From CAZSAL01 sp964604825 (GTDB lineage: Bacteria > Elusimicrobiota > Elusimicrobia > 2-01-FULL-59-12), in contig CAZSAL010000058.1 in the NCBI GenBank assembly GCA_964604825.1, forward strand, positions 1 through 15,313: a stretch of 15,313 nucleotides of DNA, in the 5' to 3' direction. The stretch's first letter is position 1; each line of letters starts with the position of its first letter. Made by a program: the position numbers and the translations under genes. Shown one piece after another: positions 12,728 through 15,313 of the stretch. Under the pieces are notes generated by a model. The model was not told where the DNA came from. It did not search any database and saw only the letters and a program-made list of their open reading frames with translations.

Positions 12728-15064
12728 TTAAGCTGCGGCGTTGAATCCTCTTTGTGTGGCTTCTTCCCGAAGTCTTGCTAGATTAGATTTCAGCTCTTTT
12801 TTCTGTGAATTCCCAAGATTTGGCATCATGCTGCTAAGCTCTGACACTAATTCCCGGGCTTTCGCATTAAATTCTTCTTGAGTCGTTTCTGATGCAGATT
12901 TTAACCATTCAGAGAACGAACTTATTGCGGTCAAATAAGCAGGTTCCGACATCGCCGGGGTTGCACGGACGTTCTGGTTTTCTGCATCCTGCGCCCAGAA
13001 CCGTTCCACCACTCTGTTTGCGAATTTCTTCGCGTTTTTAAAATTGAGCGCTCCCGCTCCATCCACCACCCCTAACCCCAAATCATCCAGAGCTGCAAAG
13101 ATGGCCATCTGAACAACGTTATCGGTCAATATCTTAGCGTCTGCACGATTCCCGTAAACAGGAAAACCAGTATCAGAGTCCATTGTTTCCTCGGTAAGCA
13201 TACTTTGCTTTGCTAAAACATTCTTGATAAGTCTTTCTAAAGACTTTTTGGTTATATCTTCTTCCACCTGCTTCGCAGGACTTTTCAAATGTCTGATTTG
13301 TTGTGCCTCCTGGTAATTCATGAAATCAATAGACCAGGGGTTGGTTACAGCATTTGAAAAAGTTACATACAAAGTGCCATCCCTAACTTCCGTCTGGGCA
13401 TCATATTTATGTTTCTGAACAGACACTACCACTTTATTAATCCCCAAACCGCTCAAATATTCTCGAAAATCCGGAGCGGCCTCGTAATCGCTGCGGTCGG
13501 ATGGATAATACGGTTTCCAAAACGATTCTACATGTCTCCATACCTGGTACCATCTTTTTTCCGCTTCTGACAACGAACCAGTAAATTCACTTATTTTTAT
13601 GTCTCGATTCATTTTCTTCATATCTTTTACATCGAATTCAAATGAAGAGGAAGCGAACGCTTCAGGCCTGTCTAATGCCATTCCCGGAGTCGCTCGCGGC
13701 GGCTCCTGGTCACCATTTTGTTTTCTCACTGCTTCTTCGGTCGTCTCAACGATACCCTGCACAGACTGCACTTCCGCTGCCGGGACATCTTTCATTCCCG
13801 TTGTTTCCACCGCACCCGTCACTCCGGCTGTTTGGGTTACCGCCATCTGGCGAATATCACCGACCAAAGTCTGGGGAGTCAGGTGATTCCCCATCATCCG
13901 GCTTATGTAAAGCGCTTCGTCATGCATGGTTTGCGACTGGACTATCGGGGAAATGACCACATAAGACATATTCTTACGGCGCAGAATATCCTTAATCCCG
14001 GCTGTGTGAAATCCTCCGGCCACCACAACAACTGAAGTATCGGGATTGCCCTGCGCCAATTCAAAGGCATGTTCCGCCAAAGGCTTATCACGCATTAAAG
14101 CGATCGCATAGTAATCCAGCGCCGCCTTGATCGCATCTTCCCATTCCGCCATGTTTATCTCAGGCTGGAACGCTTTGACGGCAGCCAGGATTTCCGGAAG
14201 TTTTGCCGTAACGAATTCGACTTCTTCCAAGGTAAGTTGCTGGCGGAAAAGCCGCGAGAGCAGTTCCATGTCCTGATCCGCCTTAACCAGAGCGACCAGG
14301 CCTGCGGCCTTGTCTCCGGCTTTCTGCGCTGCGCGTATTTTCACCCTATAAAGGAAGGCTTCCGCTTCGCCGTAATCGGCAATGGATTTGACGCCCAGAT
14401 TACGCGCCAGTTCATTAAGATCCATATCGCCTTTCCTGAAAGCCTCTTCCAGCTTCCAGAGTTTCTTCAAATCTTTTGGCGCATCATTTTTCGCATAGGC
14501 TATTGAGGCCCGAAGCGAATCCACCTTATCCGCCAGTTTAAGCCTGGCTGCCATGGATCTGCGGATCAAATCCCGATGCAGCAGATAATCTTCTTTGCTG
14601 TCTACTCCCACCAGTTGAACCGGCTTCTCCGAAGTCACGGCAAAATGTTCTGTCGCCGAAATTTCCGCTTCTTTCAGGAAAATATCGCACATGGCTTTAC
14701 GGACTTTGGGGGTTATATTGCGGAAATAGGAAGTATCTATCGGCCCCCATGCGGCTTCTGCTCCAAGTATCATGGGACGATCACCGGCAGTAACCCTTGG
14801 CTGAATGAAACTGAGCATGCCCATAATATTCTTCTGTACGCCGTAGTTGGCGTGGAGGTCTTCAATAAGGATCACGGGCTTTTCCGTGCTTCCCTTATAG
14901 AACGAATCCACGTACCCCAGGCGCACGGGCGGCGTGAACGCGCGGACAAAATCCGGAACGGCCGGCGCGGCCACAGGCGCGGCGAACGCGGGCTGGAGCG
15001 TCGAAGCAAGCATCGCTCCGCTCAATAGGATTGAAAGCGTTTTCTTCGTCGAGGATGCGTTCAT
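12728..15064 (-). CDS. Secreted protein with EreA/ChaN/TraB-like domain, paralog 2
   Basis: 778 residues from the start chosen here, MNASSTKKTL; GGAG lies at the same spacing as in paralog 1, while the ATG eight codons upstream has no such site and adds a charged stretch before the signal peptide. Signal peptide 1-29, cleavage after AFA. Domain residues occupy exactly the positions of paralog 1: EDLH (E68, H71), GAEAAW (E103), GVDS (D155), RDKPLA (325-330), GGFHTAG (H353). By hand alignment residues 1-80 match paralog 1 at 75 of 80 and residues 81-400 at about half. After ~430 the protein is unrelated to paralog 1: a polar linker, then a mixed charged region rich in W, Y and K (~480-620) and Ala-rich helices to the terminal NAAA. 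Function unknown; export to periplasm or beyond is expected. Confidence 0.85.
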   Translation of the reverse strand: MNASSTKKTLSILLSGAMLASTLQPAFAAPVAAPAVPDFVRAFTPPVRLGYVDSFYKGSTEKPVILIEDLHANYGVQKNIMGMLSFIQPRVTAGDRPMILGAEAAWGPIDTSYFRNITPKVRKAMCDIFLKEAEISATEHFAVTSEKPVQLVGVDSKEDYLLHRDLIRRSMAARLKLADKVDSLRASIAYAKNDAPKDLKKLWKLEEAFRKGDMDLNELARNLGVKSIADYGEAEAFLYRVKIRAAQKAGDKAAGLVALVKADQDMELLSRLFRQQLTLEEVEFVTAKLPEILAAVKAFQPEINMAEWEDAIKAALDYYAIALMRDKPLAEHAFELAQGNPDTSVVVVAGGFHTAGIKDILRRKNMSYVVISPIVQSQTMHDEALYISRMMGNHLTPQTLVGDIRQMAVTQTAGVTGAVETTGMKDVPAAEVQSVQGIVETTEEAVRKQNGDQEPPRATPGMALDRPEAFASSSFEFDVKDMKKMNRDIKISEFTGSLSEAEKRWYQVWRHVESFWKPYYPSDRSDYEAAPDFREYLSGLGINKVVVSVQKHKYDAQTEVRDGTLYVTFSNAVTNPWSIDFMNYQEAQQIRHLKSPAKQVEEDITKKSLERLIKNVLAKQSMLTEETMDSDTGFPVYGNRADAKILTDNVVQMAIFAALDDLGLGVVDGAGALNFKNAKKFANRVVERFWAQDAENQNVRATPAMSEPAYLTAISSFSEWLKSASETTQEEFNAKARELVSELSSMMPNLGNSQKKELKSNLARLREEATQRGFNAAA

Positions 15065-15086
15065 AGGAATTCTCCGTTTTTCTGTC

Positions 15087-15108
15087 ATTCGCCAGACGTC
15101 TGGCGAAT
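15087..15108. repeat. Perfect 22-bp palindrome upstream of paralog 2
   Basis: ATTCGCCAGAC followed by its exact reverse complement. It lies 23-44 bp before the chosen ATG, in the leader. It belongs with the GCCAGA/TCTGGC palindrome at 7289-7304. It could be an operator or a leader hairpin; its recurrence elsewhere favours a dispersed repeat. Confidence 0.6.
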
Positions 15109-15135
15109 CCAGTTTTTGAAAATCTTTTTAGATGG

Positions 15136-15160
15136 ATGCCCGACTACGGCGCTCGAGCAT
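15136..15160. repeat. Intergenic palindromic element, copy 7
   Basis: ATGCCCGA/TCGAGCAT (one mismatch in eight) around the loop CTACGGCGC, followed by GACA: the same layout and spacing as copy 3 in the atp operon. It lies in the leader of paralog 2, as copy 6 lies in that of paralog 1. Confidence 0.55.
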
Positions 15161-15180
15161 GACATCTGTAAGACGCTTCA

Positions 15181-15231
15181 TCAGTCTACGCCAAACCACA
15201 AAGTTTTTAAATATGTCCAAAGGCTAAAAAT
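15181..15231 (-). promoter_or_regulatory. Conserved upstream element, copy 2
   Basis: Differs from 11491-11541 at two of 51 bases and lies 117-167 bp before the paralog 2 ATG. Outside the 51 bp the two flanks diverge sharply on the distal side, except for a shared GGAC a few bases further on. The same candidate -35/-10 pair is present (TTTAAA, 17 bp, TAGACT). In this copy CCAAAGG (15217-15223) can pair with CCTTTGG (15238-15244). Confidence 0.6.
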
Positions 15232-15313
15232 GCAGGACCTTTGGTCCCATGGAAAATGTGTGAATATCTACTTAACTCATTTTGTGTTAAACTACTGCCA
15301 TGACAATGACCAA
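15232..15313. other. Window edge without a recognisable gene
   Basis: Apart from the short inverted repeat around 15235-15247 (GGACC/GGTCC) I see nothing here. An ATG on the plus strand at 15300 is followed by only four codons before the window ends and cannot be judged. Confidence 0.4.

Noticed and set aside
8787..15088. C-terminal AAA of both paralogs as a degradation tag
   Set aside because: Both end in three alanines, but the preceding residues differ, the proteins are exported, and short alanine ends are common.
15300..15313. Start of a divergent gene on the plus strand
   Set aside because: Only an ATG and four codons are visible and no ribosome binding site precedes it.

Overview
The window is a bacterial chromosome segment in which every supported gene lies on the minus strand. 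Read in the direction of transcription (high to low coordinates) it holds a secreted protein with an EreA/ChaN/TraB-like domain (12728-15064), an alpha/beta hydrolase (11823-12632), the broken 3' end of a PAP2 phosphatase gene (11615-11806), a second secreted paralog with the same N-terminal domain (8787-11369), a complete F-type ATP synthase operon (1175-8642), and the first ~815 nt of a 16S rRNA gene that runs off the window.

Organism: the 16S fragment is clearly bacterial, and the F1Fo operon has a bacterial order (atpZ-I-B-E-F-H-A-G-D-C, a single b gene, a proton-type c ring). I recognise no close named species. The uncultured-looking 16S and the pair of large secreted proteins of unknown family are compatible with a candidate phylum such as Omnitrophota, but this is a weak inference that a 16S search would settle.

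ATP synthase region: ten genes, several joined by start/stop overlaps (atpI-atpB share one base, atpF-atpH share ATGA), make the Fo sector (a, c, b), the F1 sector (delta, alpha, gamma, beta, epsilon) and the assembly factors AtpI and AtpZ. The spacers between atpD/atpG, atpG/atpA, atpA/atpH, atpF/atpE and atpE/atpB hold short palindromic repeats. One related repeat sits inside atpG and is translated as PSPSRGEE. About 40 bp after atpC comes a strong sigma70-type rRNA promoter, then a ~290-nt leader with a boxA antitermination signal, then 16S.

Accessory region (8643-15313): the most unusual part. The two paralogs align without a gap over their first 400 residues. Residues 1-80 are ~94% identical, with the DNA almost unchanged even at silent sites; residues 81-400 are ~50% identical; the C-terminal halves show no visible similarity. 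Each gene has the same 51-nt element ~120-170 bp upstream and the same terminator ~30 bp downstream, so they look like two copies of a modular unit: common leader, signal peptide and enzyme-like domain, interchangeable C-terminus, common terminator. The hydrolase lies between the copies. Directly behind its stop codon is the PAP2 remnant, which marks an old recombination junction.
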